Assembly (NCBI GenBank): GCA_025175895.1
Contig: CM045989.1
Location: 20,639,928 to 20,703,927, forward strand
Direction of reading: 5' to 3'
Source of the DNA: Wurfbainia villosa
Lineage: Eukaryota > Streptophyta > Magnoliopsida > Zingiberales > Zingiberaceae
Length of the DNA: 64,000 nucleotides
Numbering within the stretch: position 1 is the first letter of the stretch; each line of letters begins with the position of its first letter. Below, one piece after another: positions 23,883 to 34,131 of the stretch. The position numbers were made by a program, and so were the translations under genes. Under the pieces are notes generated by a model, which was not told where the DNA came from, did not search any database, and saw only the letters and a list, made by a program, of their open reading frames with translations.

Positions 23883-24300
23883 ATTTTAGAAGCGGTTGGG
23901 AAAATGATGGTAAAAGGGGAGCTTTTAGAAATGGTTTTCTTAACCGGTGCTAATACCGCTTCAATTGAAAAAAATTTTGAAGCAGATGTTTTTTCGATTC
24001 TGTTGAGTATATTTAGAATCGGGCAACAAACGGTCCTATATAAATGTTCTAGGAGCGGTTATTAACCGCTCCTAATACCGCTTCAATTTACCACTTTTTG
24101 AAGCAGATAATTTTCCGATTCTGTTTAACATATTTAGAATCATTAATTATAACCGCTCCTAATACCGCTTCAATTGAATATTTTTTTAATTTGAAATTTT
24201 TTAATTCTATTCAGTATATTTAGAATCGATTTGTATAATAATTTTAGGATCGTTTAATAACCGATCCCACATCTTTAGAAGCAGTTAATAACCGCTCCTA
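23883..24300. repeat. CACTA subterminal repeats
   Basis: The motifs GAAGCGGT, AGGAGCGGTT and their reverse complements (ACCGCTTC, AACCGCTCCT) occur many times in both orientations. At 24051-24073 the arms AGGAGCGGTT and AACCGCTCCT flank a 3-base spacer and form an almost perfect palindrome. In En/Spm such motifs bind the small transposition protein; here that role is inferred. Confidence 0.85.
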
Positions 24301-24304
24301 AAGG

Positions 24305-24315
24305 TTTATAAAAAG
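24305..24315 (+). promoter_or_regulatory. TATA box of CACTA transposase gene
   Basis: TTTATAAAAAG lies directly after the subterminal repeats and before a leader without other TATA candidates. The following 24316-24926 is an A/T-rich 5' untranslated stretch or first intron with no convincing gene. Confidence 0.6.
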
Positions 24316-24926
24316 AGGTATTATTGTCTATTATCTCAAAACCCTAAGCAGTCGTACGTCTTGGATTAGAGGGGTGGTCGTATCTTAGATTTTATCTTCC
24401 AAAAAATCCTAGCTAGCTGATTTGGATTTAAGGAGTGTATTATTTTCCAATTTCATCTCTCTGTGTTCAGGAGTCTTCTCTGTTCTAGCGGTCCATCAAA
24501 TCAGTTGCGCCTTAGTTTCATCTGGCCTTCTACTTCTGTGTCATAAGCCTTTGATTTTATTTGTGGAGGTAATTTCTTGGTTTAATTTTTATTATGTGAT
24601 AAGTTTTTTAAGTATTAATGGTGACAAAATTATAATCGATTAGAGTTTGTCTTTTTTAATGAATCCTTTGATTTATCTTTTTTTCAAGTTAGTTGTATTG
24701 TTTTTCAAATTTATTATTATATTTTGTTTATTATGCTAAGCTTTATTTTAATATTTTTTTCCCTCTAAATTGAAGATTTCTCGTGATTTTTTTATTTTAT
24801 GAAATCATTCTGTTTATATATTTGAAAATTTATATTTAGGAATTGTATTTTTATGTTTGTTAAATTCCTTAAATTTGGTATGTGTTTATCTACAAAGTTT
24901 ATTTAATTTTGATAAATCATATTTAA

Positions 24927-27900
24927 ATGTGTAAACGTTTAAAAATTATTGAACAAGATCAAATCATCCAGAAGGAATGGATGGCTACCCCACATGGCAG
25001 TCTTGAGTATCGAGTGGGAATTCTATATTTTTTACGTTATGAATTTGGTGATGCAACTCAAGAAGTGACAAGACCATGTCCTTGTAGCAAATGCATAAAC
25101 TCATTGAGTCATGATCGAGAGACAATACATGAGCATCTGATGATAAATGGTATCTTACAAGATTATCGAATATGGAATTTTCATGGAGAACATCAAATTG
25201 TACAAGATCACGATAACAACCAACTTCTAGATTTAGCGCAACAAGTTCCTGAAGTAACTAGCCATGAACCCTTGGTACAAGAAATGTTGAATGATGCATT
25301 TGGAATGCATGAAGGATCTGCAAGTAATGAAAACTGTATTGGAGTATCGACTAGTCATATACCGATGGAGTCTAATGTGAAAGATTTTTATCGACTAATA
25401 GAGGAAGGGAAACAACAACTATATACCGGATGCACAGAGTTTTCTAAACTGACATTCCTTATTGAGTTATTTCAATTAAAAGTTAGTGGAAAATGGAGTG
25501 ATAAGTCATTTACAGCATTGTTGGACTTCCTTCGTCGAGTACTTCCAGCTGAAGCTCAAGTGCCTAAGTCTTTTTATGAAGCAAAGAAATTAATTTCTAG
25601 TTTAGGACTTCATTATGAAAAAATACACGCTTGTCTAAATGATTGCATGATTTATTGGGGGGAAAGTGAGAATGAACAGGCTTGCAAAGTGTGTAACCTT
25701 TCAAGATGGAAAAATTTACAGAAATCATCTAGGAGGTCATATAAAGGTGGAAAAAAGCGTCTTGTGGTTAATATTCCAGCCAAAGTCTTTTGGTATTTTC
25801 CATTGAAACCAAGATTGCAACGATTATTCATGTCATCCAAGACGTCAGAAAGTATGCAATGGCATTTCAAAAAATGAGTTTTAGATGGAAATCTAAGGCA
25901 TCCAGCTGATTCTCGAGCGTGGAAGGAATTTGATGAACGACATTGTGAATTTGCATATGATCCTAGAAATGTACGCTTGGGACTTGCTGCTGATGGATTT
26001 AATCCAATTAAAAATCAAAGCACTGCACATAGTACTTGGCCTATTGTTTTGATGCCTTATAATTTGCCACCTTGGGAATGCATGAAGCCTCATTCTATTA
26101 TTTTATCCACCCTTATTCCAAGTCCAAAATCACCTGGAAATGATATTGATGTGTATTTACATCCTATATTGACTGAATTAAAAGATTTGTGGGAAAATGG
26201 GATTGCCACATTTGATGCTTGTAACAAAGAAATGTTTCAAATGCGGGTTGCATTAATTTGGACAGTTAGTGACTTTCCTGGTTTGGGATGTTTGTCTGGA
26301 TGGAATACATATGCCAAGAATGCATGTCCAACTTGTGTTGATAAGACAGATGCAATATACCTGAAGCATGGAAAAAAGTGGTCATTCAGAGGCCATCGTC
26401 ATTTTCTACCACTAGATTCAGAAATTCGAACAATGTTAAGTTATGGGCAACCAGAACAACGTGAGTTAGATTTGTCTCCATTATCTAGATCTGACGTTCT
26501 ATGAATGACCTTAAACAAGAATGTGATTTTTGGTAAGAGTAATGCATCAAAACCAAATGTGAGAATGAAAACAGGGTCAATTGAACAAATGTGGAGAAAA
26601 CAAAGCATATTTTTTAGTCTGCCATACTGGGAATTTAATTTGATCCGACATAATTTAGACCCTATGCATATTGAAAAAAATGTTTGTGACAATATTATTG
26701 GAACACTTTTAGATGATTCCAACAAGAGTAAAGATAATTATGCTGCATGTAGAGATTTAAAGATTTTGGGTATTATGAAACAACTATGGCCCCGAACACA
26801 ATCAGATGGTAGAGAGTATTTGCCACCTTCATGTTACTCTATGTGTAAAGCTGAAAAAAAGATATTTTGTTCAGTATTGAAAGATATTCGTGTCCCTGAT
26901 GGTATGTCATCTGATATTTCAAAGTGTGTGGATGTTGGACGTTGCAAGATTATGGGCTCGAAAAGCCATGATTGTCATATCATGATGGAACAATTCCTTC
27001 CAATTGCTCTTCGTCGGGTGTTGTCAAAAAAGGTAACTGCTCCACTTATTGTTTTGTGTGAATATTTTAGAACAGTGTGTGCAAAGTCCCTACAAGAAGA
27101 AGAATTACACAAAGCTGAAGAAGGAGTTGTTTTGGTTTTATGTCAATTGGAGAGAATATTTCCACCATCTTTTTTCACAATAATGGTTCATTTGGTGGTA
27201 TATTTAGCGTATGAAGCCAGAATTGTTGGGCCTATACATTATCGATGGATGTATCCAATAGAAAGATACCTGGGAAAACTTAAAAATTTTGTCAGAAATA
27301 AAGCACGACCAGAGGGCAACATTGCAGAGGCATATTTAGCAGATGAATGTGTTGTGTTTTGTTCACGTTATCTAGAGGGTAACATCTCATTCAATAATCA
27401 TGGAACACGACATAAAGAGACACCAGATATTGACTTTCCCACACTTTCGATGTTTCCACAAGTAGGGCGACCAACAAAAGGACTTCAAGTACTTACCTTG
27501 GATGACAAAACTTTAACTCAAGGTCATAGATATATTCTCTCTAATTGTACAGCCTTGCAACCATATCGTGAGTAAGTATTACATGTTGAATACCATATTC
27601 TATCTCATTTTTTTCATAATGTTTTAATTTTTCTAATTATATATTAGTGTTGACATTGAACAGTGAATTAAAAAATGAACTGAAGAGAAGACATAGATAT
27701 GGTCGTCGCCCAAGTAATTCTCAATTAGATGATATGGTTAGAATGCAATTTCCAGAATGGTTTGCAAAACGAGTAAGTAATATTTGTTATTTATTTTTTT
27801 ATTACAGATTCATAATAAATAGACTTGTGACTTTTTTCTTTACAAATTATATGTGTACCTTACAGGTTGATCGAGTAAATGAACGGATTGATGACTTAGA

Positions 27901-28525
27901 TCTTAGGGTGCTTTCACGTGGTCCAAATCCAGTAGCATTTAGTTATCATGGATTCAACATAAATGGTTTTGCATTTCGCACGGTAGAATCTGAAAAAAAC
28001 AAAAAAGTGCAAAATAGCGGAGTCATGGTGCCGGCGATGCATGATGATGATCATGAGTCAATCTATTATGGTCAACTAACTGATGTCATCTCACTTGATT
28101 ATGGTGGTTGTGGACGAATTGTTCTTTTTCGATGTGATTGGATTAACACTATTACCGGTTTGAAAATTGATCCATTTGGATTTACAATGGTGAATTTTTC
28201 ACGCTTGGTACATACAGGAGAACTTGATGAGCATGAACCTTTTATTTTGGCTACGTAAGCTCAAATGGTTTATTATGTTCGTGATCCAAAGGAGGAGGAT
28301 TGGTATTGTGCCATTCGTCACACACCAAGAGATACATACAACATTGGCAATGAAGATGATATGGATACAATGTGTTTTATTCACAATAATTTATATAATA
28401 TGGAATCGATATTAAGTGATGTAAATAAAGTAGATGTTGAATTAATTAGAACTGACATTGAGGGTTCAATAGTTGATGTTCTTCCGGTTGTGAACAATGA
28501 AACAGATGATGAATACTTTGGTTGA
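24927..28525 (+). pseudogene. CACTA TNP2-like transposase, 3 exons
   Basis: Exons 24927-27571, 27664-27772 and 27866-28525 join in phase, with GT donors after 27571 and 27772 and AG acceptors before 27664 and 27866. The translation has an N-terminal CPCSKC zinc-like motif, then the Transposase_21 core (WYFPLKPRLQRLF, LAADGFNP, YNLPPWECMK, GLGCLSGWNTY and HNLDPMHIEKNVCDN) and a C-terminal DUF4216-like part (YYVRDPKEEDWYC). It would cut and join element ends. Three in-frame stops break it: TGA 25875-25877, TGA 26502-26504 and TAA 28256-28258. Start is uncertain: an ATG at 24927 is used, but a 5' exon joined near 24971 (AG acceptor before AAGGAATGG) is possible. Confidence 0.9.
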
Positions 28526-28844
28526 TTTTTGTATTTTCTTTCATTATGTTGAAACTATATTTAGAATTATGAAACACTCGAAGATGTTCAGTAAATTTTC
28601 ATCCTCTATTTTTGTTGCTGTATTGTTCGTATTCTTTGCAACTCGAACACTGCAAAGATGCTCTTTCTCCATTATCAGATTTAGAGGAGTTTACGATTCT
28701 TCCACTCTTTTCAAGATCAGAAGAAGATTTTCGGAATTTGATAGGCTTGGATTTTAATTAGCACTACTGTCTTTTTTTCGTCCATTTAGATAGTTAACGG
28801 TACCAAAAATAGAGGTTTGGAAAAGAATGAATCAAAGATTAACT
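28526..28844 (+). other. 3' untranslated region of the transposase gene
   Basis: A/T-rich stretch after the last transposase stop codon. I see no coding frame that fits a known family and no gene. Confidence 0.5.
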
Positions 28845-29400
28845 TTTAGAAGCGGTCAATTTTAACCGGTTCTATTGGCCACCTTTAGAAGCGATAAATT
28901 TTGACCGGTTCTATTGGCAACGTATCAGGAGCGGTTTTTGACCGCTCCTAAAGGCCGGTACCGATTTCCCTCTTCTTCGACGAAAGATTATTGGCAACCT
29001 TTAGAAGCGGTATATTTTGACCGGTTCTATTGGTAACAATTAGAAGCGGTAAATTTTGACCGGTTCTATAGGCAACGTATCAGGAGCGGTTTTCGACCGC
29101 TCCTAAAGGCGGGTACCGATTTCCCTCTTCTTCGACGAAAGATTATTGGCAACCTTTAGAAGCGGTATATTTTGACCGGTTCTATTGGTAACAATTAGAA
29201 GCGGTAAATTTTGACCGGTTCTATAGGCAACGTATCAGGAGTGGTTTTCGACCGCTCCTAAAGGTCGGTAATGGTTTTCGCAACCTTTAGAAGTGGTGTA
29301 CTTTAACTGATTCTATTGGCTACATTTCAGGAGCGGTTTTCGACCACTCCTAAAGGTCTTCCTTTAGGTTACCGGTTTCCCTCTTCTTCGACGAAATTTT
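28845..29400. repeat. Internal copy of CACTA subterminal motif array, 155-bp tandem units
   Basis: The same AGAAGCGGT and GACCGCTCCTAAAGG motifs as in the left subterminal region recur here, between the two genes. CGTATCAGGAG occurs at 28921, 29076 and 29231, giving an exact 155-base period. The array directly precedes the leader of the second gene, so it may act as its promoter or mark an old element end. Confidence 0.85.
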
Positions 29401-29750
29401 TTTCGTATTCCCGCGGCTATATCTCCGTCTCGCGTTAAGCTCCCGAAATTTGTCTCCCATCTCGCAAAAACCTAACTTCCTTTCCCCCTGCGAGCCCGCT
29501 GTCCGTCTCCGCAGTTCGTCGATCGTAGTCCATCTCCGCAGTCCATCGGTCGTAGTCCATCTCCGTAGTTCGTGTCCACTGTTCGCCAGCCGCAGTCCGC
29601 CAGGCGCTCTCCGCCATCGGCCGTAGTCTGCCAGCCACTGTCTGCCGCTGTCCGCCGCCGACCGCAGTCCGCCAGCCAGTGTCCACCGTCGACCACAGTT
29701 CGTCTCCACAATCCCGCGTCGTCCCTTTTCCTCTCTGCCCCTTCGAGAAG
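29401..29750 (+). other. Probable 5' untranslated exon of second CACTA gene
   Basis: A GC-richer segment with a TATA-like CTATATCT near 29417 and imperfect repeats of CGCAGTCCGCCAGCC type (29500-29700). It ends in AGAAG followed by a GT donor at 29751. An AG acceptor at 31095-31096 just before the coding ATG suggests an intron of about 1.35 kb. The antisense ORFs here are repeat artefacts. Confidence 0.55.
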
Positions 29751-31096
29751 GTAATCTCTCGCTGATTTGATCTGTCACTTGTTGTAATATCAAAACAATG
29801 CTTGAGCCTCTCACTTTATTCTTCAAGATTGGTCAGCTGGTCTGAACTTTGATCCAGGTCATGGTTTAATTCATGGTTGCGTTTCATATTTAAAACCAGA
29901 CCAAACATTTCAATATGTCCTGAATTCTAATTCCTTTTACAACATCAGTAAATTTTTAGAATTAAAATTTATTCATAATTAGTAAGAATTGACTATCTAA
30001 AACTAAAATTATGAAGTTCAGTTCAAACCGAAAGGAAAAAAAAAGTTAAACTTTGATCAGGTTTTCTTTGCCTTTAAAGACTGAAACAAAGTCCTAGAAC
30101 ATAGTATGAAAAATTCTAGTCATGTTGCAAAAGGCATCTATCTTAAGGAGAGCACTGCTTGTCAGTTTTCCTAAATTTAACATAGTAATCAGTTAATGAT
30201 GTTTCGTTGAATGGCAATGATCATTCAGTTTCTTGTAATGTGGAAGTCGAAAGGCATCTGTTGCGAAAGATATAAGGAAATTGGATATTTTCTTGAACTT
30301 AGATAACTCATAGTATTTCCTTGTCATTTAAGAAATATGCCACCTGACAACTTGAAGAAACAGAACTTTTGAAATGCAATGCAGCTGAAAACCACCTTGA
30401 AAGAACTACTGTTTGGTAACCTCACTAAGATTTTTCAATGTTTCTCATTACATCATGATATCAAGTAAGATTCATGGATATCTATGGTTCAACTTGAAGG
30501 AAATATTTCACTAGCATATTTTGCATTATATTGATAATCACTGACTAATTTAAATCAAGATGGCTGGTATTTTTCATCAAAACTGGTCCTTCTTGGATAG
30601 CCAGCACAAAATTTGGAGCTATGAAGCCAGTAAAAACATGATGCCAACCAAAGAATGAGACATGCAGATACTTTCTATATTTTACAATAAAATTTTTTGA
30701 TGATGAATAACCTTAACTATAGAATTACAGAAGATGGTTCCCATAAACCAAAGGCCAAAGCGATAATAAAGCTTCAAGACCCTTATTATGTTACCATGCT
30801 TGTTCCATTTGTGAATGCAACAAGACAACATACATCATGGTAAATAAAATGAAAGTTTGTAATGATAAAACTGATATAGTTTTATTAACTATAGATTTTG
30901 TTAATTGTTCATCATGAAAATATCACCAGGTTGATTATGCTTTTCACCTTTTTGGCAATCTTTCCATTGTTGTCACTTTGATTTCTTATTAGTTTGTTTA
31001 GCTTACCATATTATATGCTCCTCTTATGTTGCCTATGCAATGGGAAATAGGATAATTTTTCTATTAGTTTGTAACTGATTTCTATATTATTTTTAG
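29751..31096 (+). other. Probable first intron of second CACTA gene
   Basis: A/T-rich, no long ORF, bounded by GT and TTTTAG. It contains one exon-like island at 30731-30839 described separately; otherwise I see nothing in it. Confidence 0.5.
30731..30839 (+). pseudogene. Exon-like island, possibly captured host exon
   Basis: A 109-base segment is open in one frame (…SHKPKAKAIIKLQDPYYV…) and is bounded by TTACAG before and GTAAAT after, as a real exon would be. Base composition is more balanced than its surroundings. I do not recognise the source gene. Chance is possible. Confidence 0.4.
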
Positions 31097-31109
31097 GTAA
31101 CTTTCGAAA

Positions 31110-33009
31110 ATGGCAAACAAAAGAATGCGAAAGCTACTCCAAAATAGTCAAAGGCGATCTAGGGGAGAAGAATCAATTAATAGAAGAGTTGATGATGAAA
31201 ATGAATCACAAGACACAACATCCCATTCACCATTAGAGATACAAAATGATACACAAAATCATGAGGTTAATGAGAAAGGTGAAATTTTTTTTGGATATGA
31301 ATAGTGATTAGTTTTTGCAACACCAAGTGAAAATTATATTTTTTAGAGGAAAATGAGGCCATGTCTTCATCCCAAGCTCAACAAAGAAGGCGTGGAAAGA
31401 CTATTATGAGAGATATTCATGCTTTACATCCTGATCATGTGCTAGTAGTGAAATTCAATGAAAGGGGACAACCTTACGGTGATTTACAACCGACACTTGC
31501 AAATTTTATTGGGACTATTGCACGGAATGGACTTGTGTTGCCTCTAAACTTTTTAGATTGGAGAAAAATGTCGACAAATCGATTGAATGATGCATGGGAC
31601 CTTGTTACTATAAGTTGACAAGTGTTAATTTCAAATTTGAATTTAAAGCATGCACATATTTAATTTTATGTTTATAGGCACGTTTCTGTATCCCCAATCG
31701 CCATAGAAAAGTTATAATGCAAATGATGGGAACCGCATGGAGACGGTGGAGGACTGAAGTGAAAGCTACATCTTATGATTCAAATACTCCACTAGAAGAG
31801 CTTGTTGCAATACGACCCATTCCTCATGGGTTGACATTTCAAACTTGGGAAGTTTTATGTAACTATTGGAAGTCTACTGAGGTACAATTAGTATTAATTG
31901 TTTTTGACATATGTTTATAGATGTTATAATTTATTATAAATTTTTGTGTCAGAGAAATTCAAAAATCAATAGAGAAAATGCAAACAAAAAGAAAGGGACC
32001 CATGCACAAGGACGCACTAGTATTCCATCGTTGGAATATAAGTTTGTAAGAATAAAAATTATTTTTTTTCTTTTTTACAGTTAGTTTCTCACTGCTCATT
32101 TATTGTTTTAAACTTTAATTCTCTTATCCTTGGTGTTAAATGTGAATTTATTACCCTGTTAGTCTCAAGAGAATGGCAGAAAATCAAGTCGTATTGAAAT
32201 ACAACAATTAAGTCGAAGAAGTAAAAAGAAAGGAGGTGCTCCTGTTGACGATGAGGCAATACGAGTTGAGGTAATAATAATATATTTTACTCTTTAAGTT
32301 GGCTTTTAATTTTTTTTTTCATTATATTAATATTTTATTTTCTTGTTAGAATTTACTTAAAGAGGTTGTGGATCGTCACATCCAAGATAAACCTGAAGGA
32401 ACACAACCAATAGAAGTACACGAGGAGGCATTTCGGTAACAATTTACTTATAATTTAATTTTTTGGTTCAACTTTAATTATGTTTTTTATATAGTGAGGT
32501 TTTTGGACCCGAGCACTCTGGTCGAGTTCGATGTTTAGGAGCTGGTGCGCTACCTAGCCAAGTGTTCCCAGAGCAATGTAAACGCAGCTCAATGTACTGG
32601 CAAGATTATCACTCTAATTCAGATTTAACAGATAAATTTAGGGAAATGGGAGAGAAAATTAAAGAAATGGAGTTGCGAGAAGAACAACGGCAGACGGAAA
32701 TAGAGGAGATGAGAAGACAGATGCAAGAAAATAATCAATTTCAAATTTTTGCACGAGTAATGCTAAATATGATGTCTGGAAGTGCTGGGGGCTCTCGTGG
32801 ACCTGATGTTTTACCGGCACAAGTAATAACATTTCTCACACAAACAAAATAAAGGCAAAAAAGTAATTTTATAATTAAGTACATGATATCAAATTTATTT
32901 ATTTTTGTAGATGGCAGCTATATTTACAAATATTATGCAACAACAATTTCCATCGACTGCGGAAGAAAATAGATATAGATCTTCCCCATCACCAGAACCA
33001 GATGACTAG
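31110..33009 (+). CDS. Plant transposase of Ptta/En-Spm type (TNPA-class), 8 exons
   Basis: Coding exons: 31110-31278, 31347-31609, 31678-31881, 31953-32045, 32163-32270, 32350-32435, 32495-32822 and 32911-33009. All junction phases agree and the model gives 449 residues ending at TAG 33007-33009. Exons 2 and 3 carry the Transposase_24 core (RGKTIMRDIHALHP, YGDLQPTLANFIG, then FCIPNRHRKVIMQMM and AWRRWRTEVK). Exon 7 has a charged heptad-like segment (KFREMGEKIKEMELREEQ), a probable coiled coil. It likely binds subterminal repeats and helps the transposase. Every intron has GT...AG except intron 2, whose donor reads ATAAGT where GTAAGT is expected, so splicing may fail there. Confidence 0.82.
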
Positions 33010-33225
33010 AGGCATTTATTTGTGTTAACTTAGCTGCATTTATTGATTTATTTTTTCTGAATTGCTCCATTACTGTCGCTTAATTTACATGGACTGGCTA
33101 ACCACCTAAATAGATACAAGTTGTCCCAGATTACCTGAATATAGTTAAGTTTTGAAATGATAAGAATTTAGAGGAATATACAATTGCCTGTGCTGACAAG
33201 TGAACAAGCATGTTCCTTCTATCAG
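33010..33225 (+). other. 3' region of second CACTA gene
   Basis: A/T-rich, no coding frame recognised. The last part, 33190-33225, looks like the end of an intron (TGCTGAC followed by TTCTATCAG), belonging to the captured exon that follows. Confidence 0.5.
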
Positions 33226-33284
33226 ATTGGAAAAGATGTTGCCGCTCAATACGTTGAAGGCTGGGATTGGATGACTCCAATAAG
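33226..33284 (+). pseudogene. Captured exon of a glycosidase gene (endo-beta-mannosidase-like)
   Basis: A 59-base exon between TTCTATCAG and a GT donor encodes KDVAAQYVEGWDWMTPI. This matches my memory of the N-terminal part of plant mannosylglycoprotein endo-beta-mannosidase (glycoside hydrolase family 2), an enzyme of plant N-glycan breakdown. Only this exon and flanking intron bases are seen, so the fragment is not functional. Presence inside CACTA element H indicates gene-fragment capture. The identification rests on one short conserved stretch. Confidence 0.6.
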
Positions 33285-33780
33285 GTAGACTCTATCATTG
33301 TTATTATTAATGCTTTAATCTTTGTGTTAATTGGCATTGCAATCTGAACTTTTTGTGCATTTTTAGTAATAGTCACATGTAATATTGATGATTGAACGAT
33401 TTCATTGACTAACTTTGACGAAGATATGCCTACTCCTGCTCATTTTACACATTTTTGTTAAATGCTGTGATGGTTTTTATTGTTTTCTATGTAGGTTAAT
33501 ATATTTTCTTCCATACTGTAAATTCTCCAAAATTACACTAAGTGCATATTGTCAATATATTCATAGGCAATCCAACGTCTGTAATCAGATTGCCATGTTA
33601 ACATAGACTTGTGCCTTGAGTTTTGTTTCTCATTCATGAGTTATGTTTATCCAATGTATCACAATAAAATGATATGTATGGCAGGGTATATTCAACATAA
33701 ATGACTCAAGTAGTCGGACACCATTTATTATTATTGTTGTACCATAATAATTAAATTATGAAAATTTTATATTGAAACAG
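33285..33780. other. Non-coding stretch of element H
   Basis: A/T-rich sequence that may be intron carried with the captured exon. No further exon of the same gene was recognised. Confidence 0.4.
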
Positions 33781-33883
33781 AATTCTTGACTTGTATGGAG
33801 TGGTTTTGGCCAAGAATAAAAATACTCGAGCCCAAGTAATTTATAGTAGACAACATTCACCAGACCAAAAAAATGCTTGTGAG
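33781..33883 (+). pseudogene. Second exon-like island in element H
   Basis: A 103-base segment is open in one frame (LDLYGVVLAKNKNTRAQVIY…) and lies between ATTGAAACAG and a GT donor (GGTATAAA). It looks like a captured exon. I do not recognise the gene and it does not obviously continue the mannosidase fragment. Confidence 0.42.
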
Positions 33884-34131
33884 GTATAAAAGGACTACCA
33901 CATTATTCTGTTTCATTCCATTCAATATGAGCAATGTGAATCAGGACTGACCGATTAGCTCTTTGACAATCGGTCTCCATACGTTATTTGCACCATTGTT
34001 TATTTTAAGTTTATTAAATACTTGTTTAGATCCAAATGTCGTATGGAAAATCCTCTCAATTCCCAAGATCACTTATGTTCAGAAGGGCGAACCTCGATAA
34101 ATTCATATTTGGAGGATGTATGAGGTGATAA
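33884..34131. other. Sequence between captured exon and element D
   Basis: No gene seen. The last five bases GATAA (34127-34131) are the candidate left target duplication of element D; its right copy would be outside the window. Confidence 0.4.

Larger units (their letters stand above)
23851..34131 (+). mobile_element. CACTA (En/Spm) element H, left end to junction with D
   Basis: It begins with CACTACAAAAAAAATGAGGC, the canonical CACTA terminal inverted repeat, directly inside the integrase of gypsy element C. It carries subterminal repeats, a TNP2-type transposase gene and a second gene of the Ptta/En-Spm class. I could not find the matching right terminus (ending TTTGTAGTG) before element D starts at 34132. 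The simplest reading is that D inserted into H and the right end lies beyond the window; loss of the right end is the alternative. Confidence 0.85.

Noticed and set aside
29350..29826. Antisense ORF of 158 codons with repeated RWTTTDGLR pattern
   Set aside because: It is the reverse of short tandem repeats in the untranslated exon of the second CACTA gene.
33781..33883. Continuation of the mannosidase-like gene fragment
   Set aside because: The translation does not resemble the region expected next to the 33226-33284 exon, so it is kept as an unknown island.
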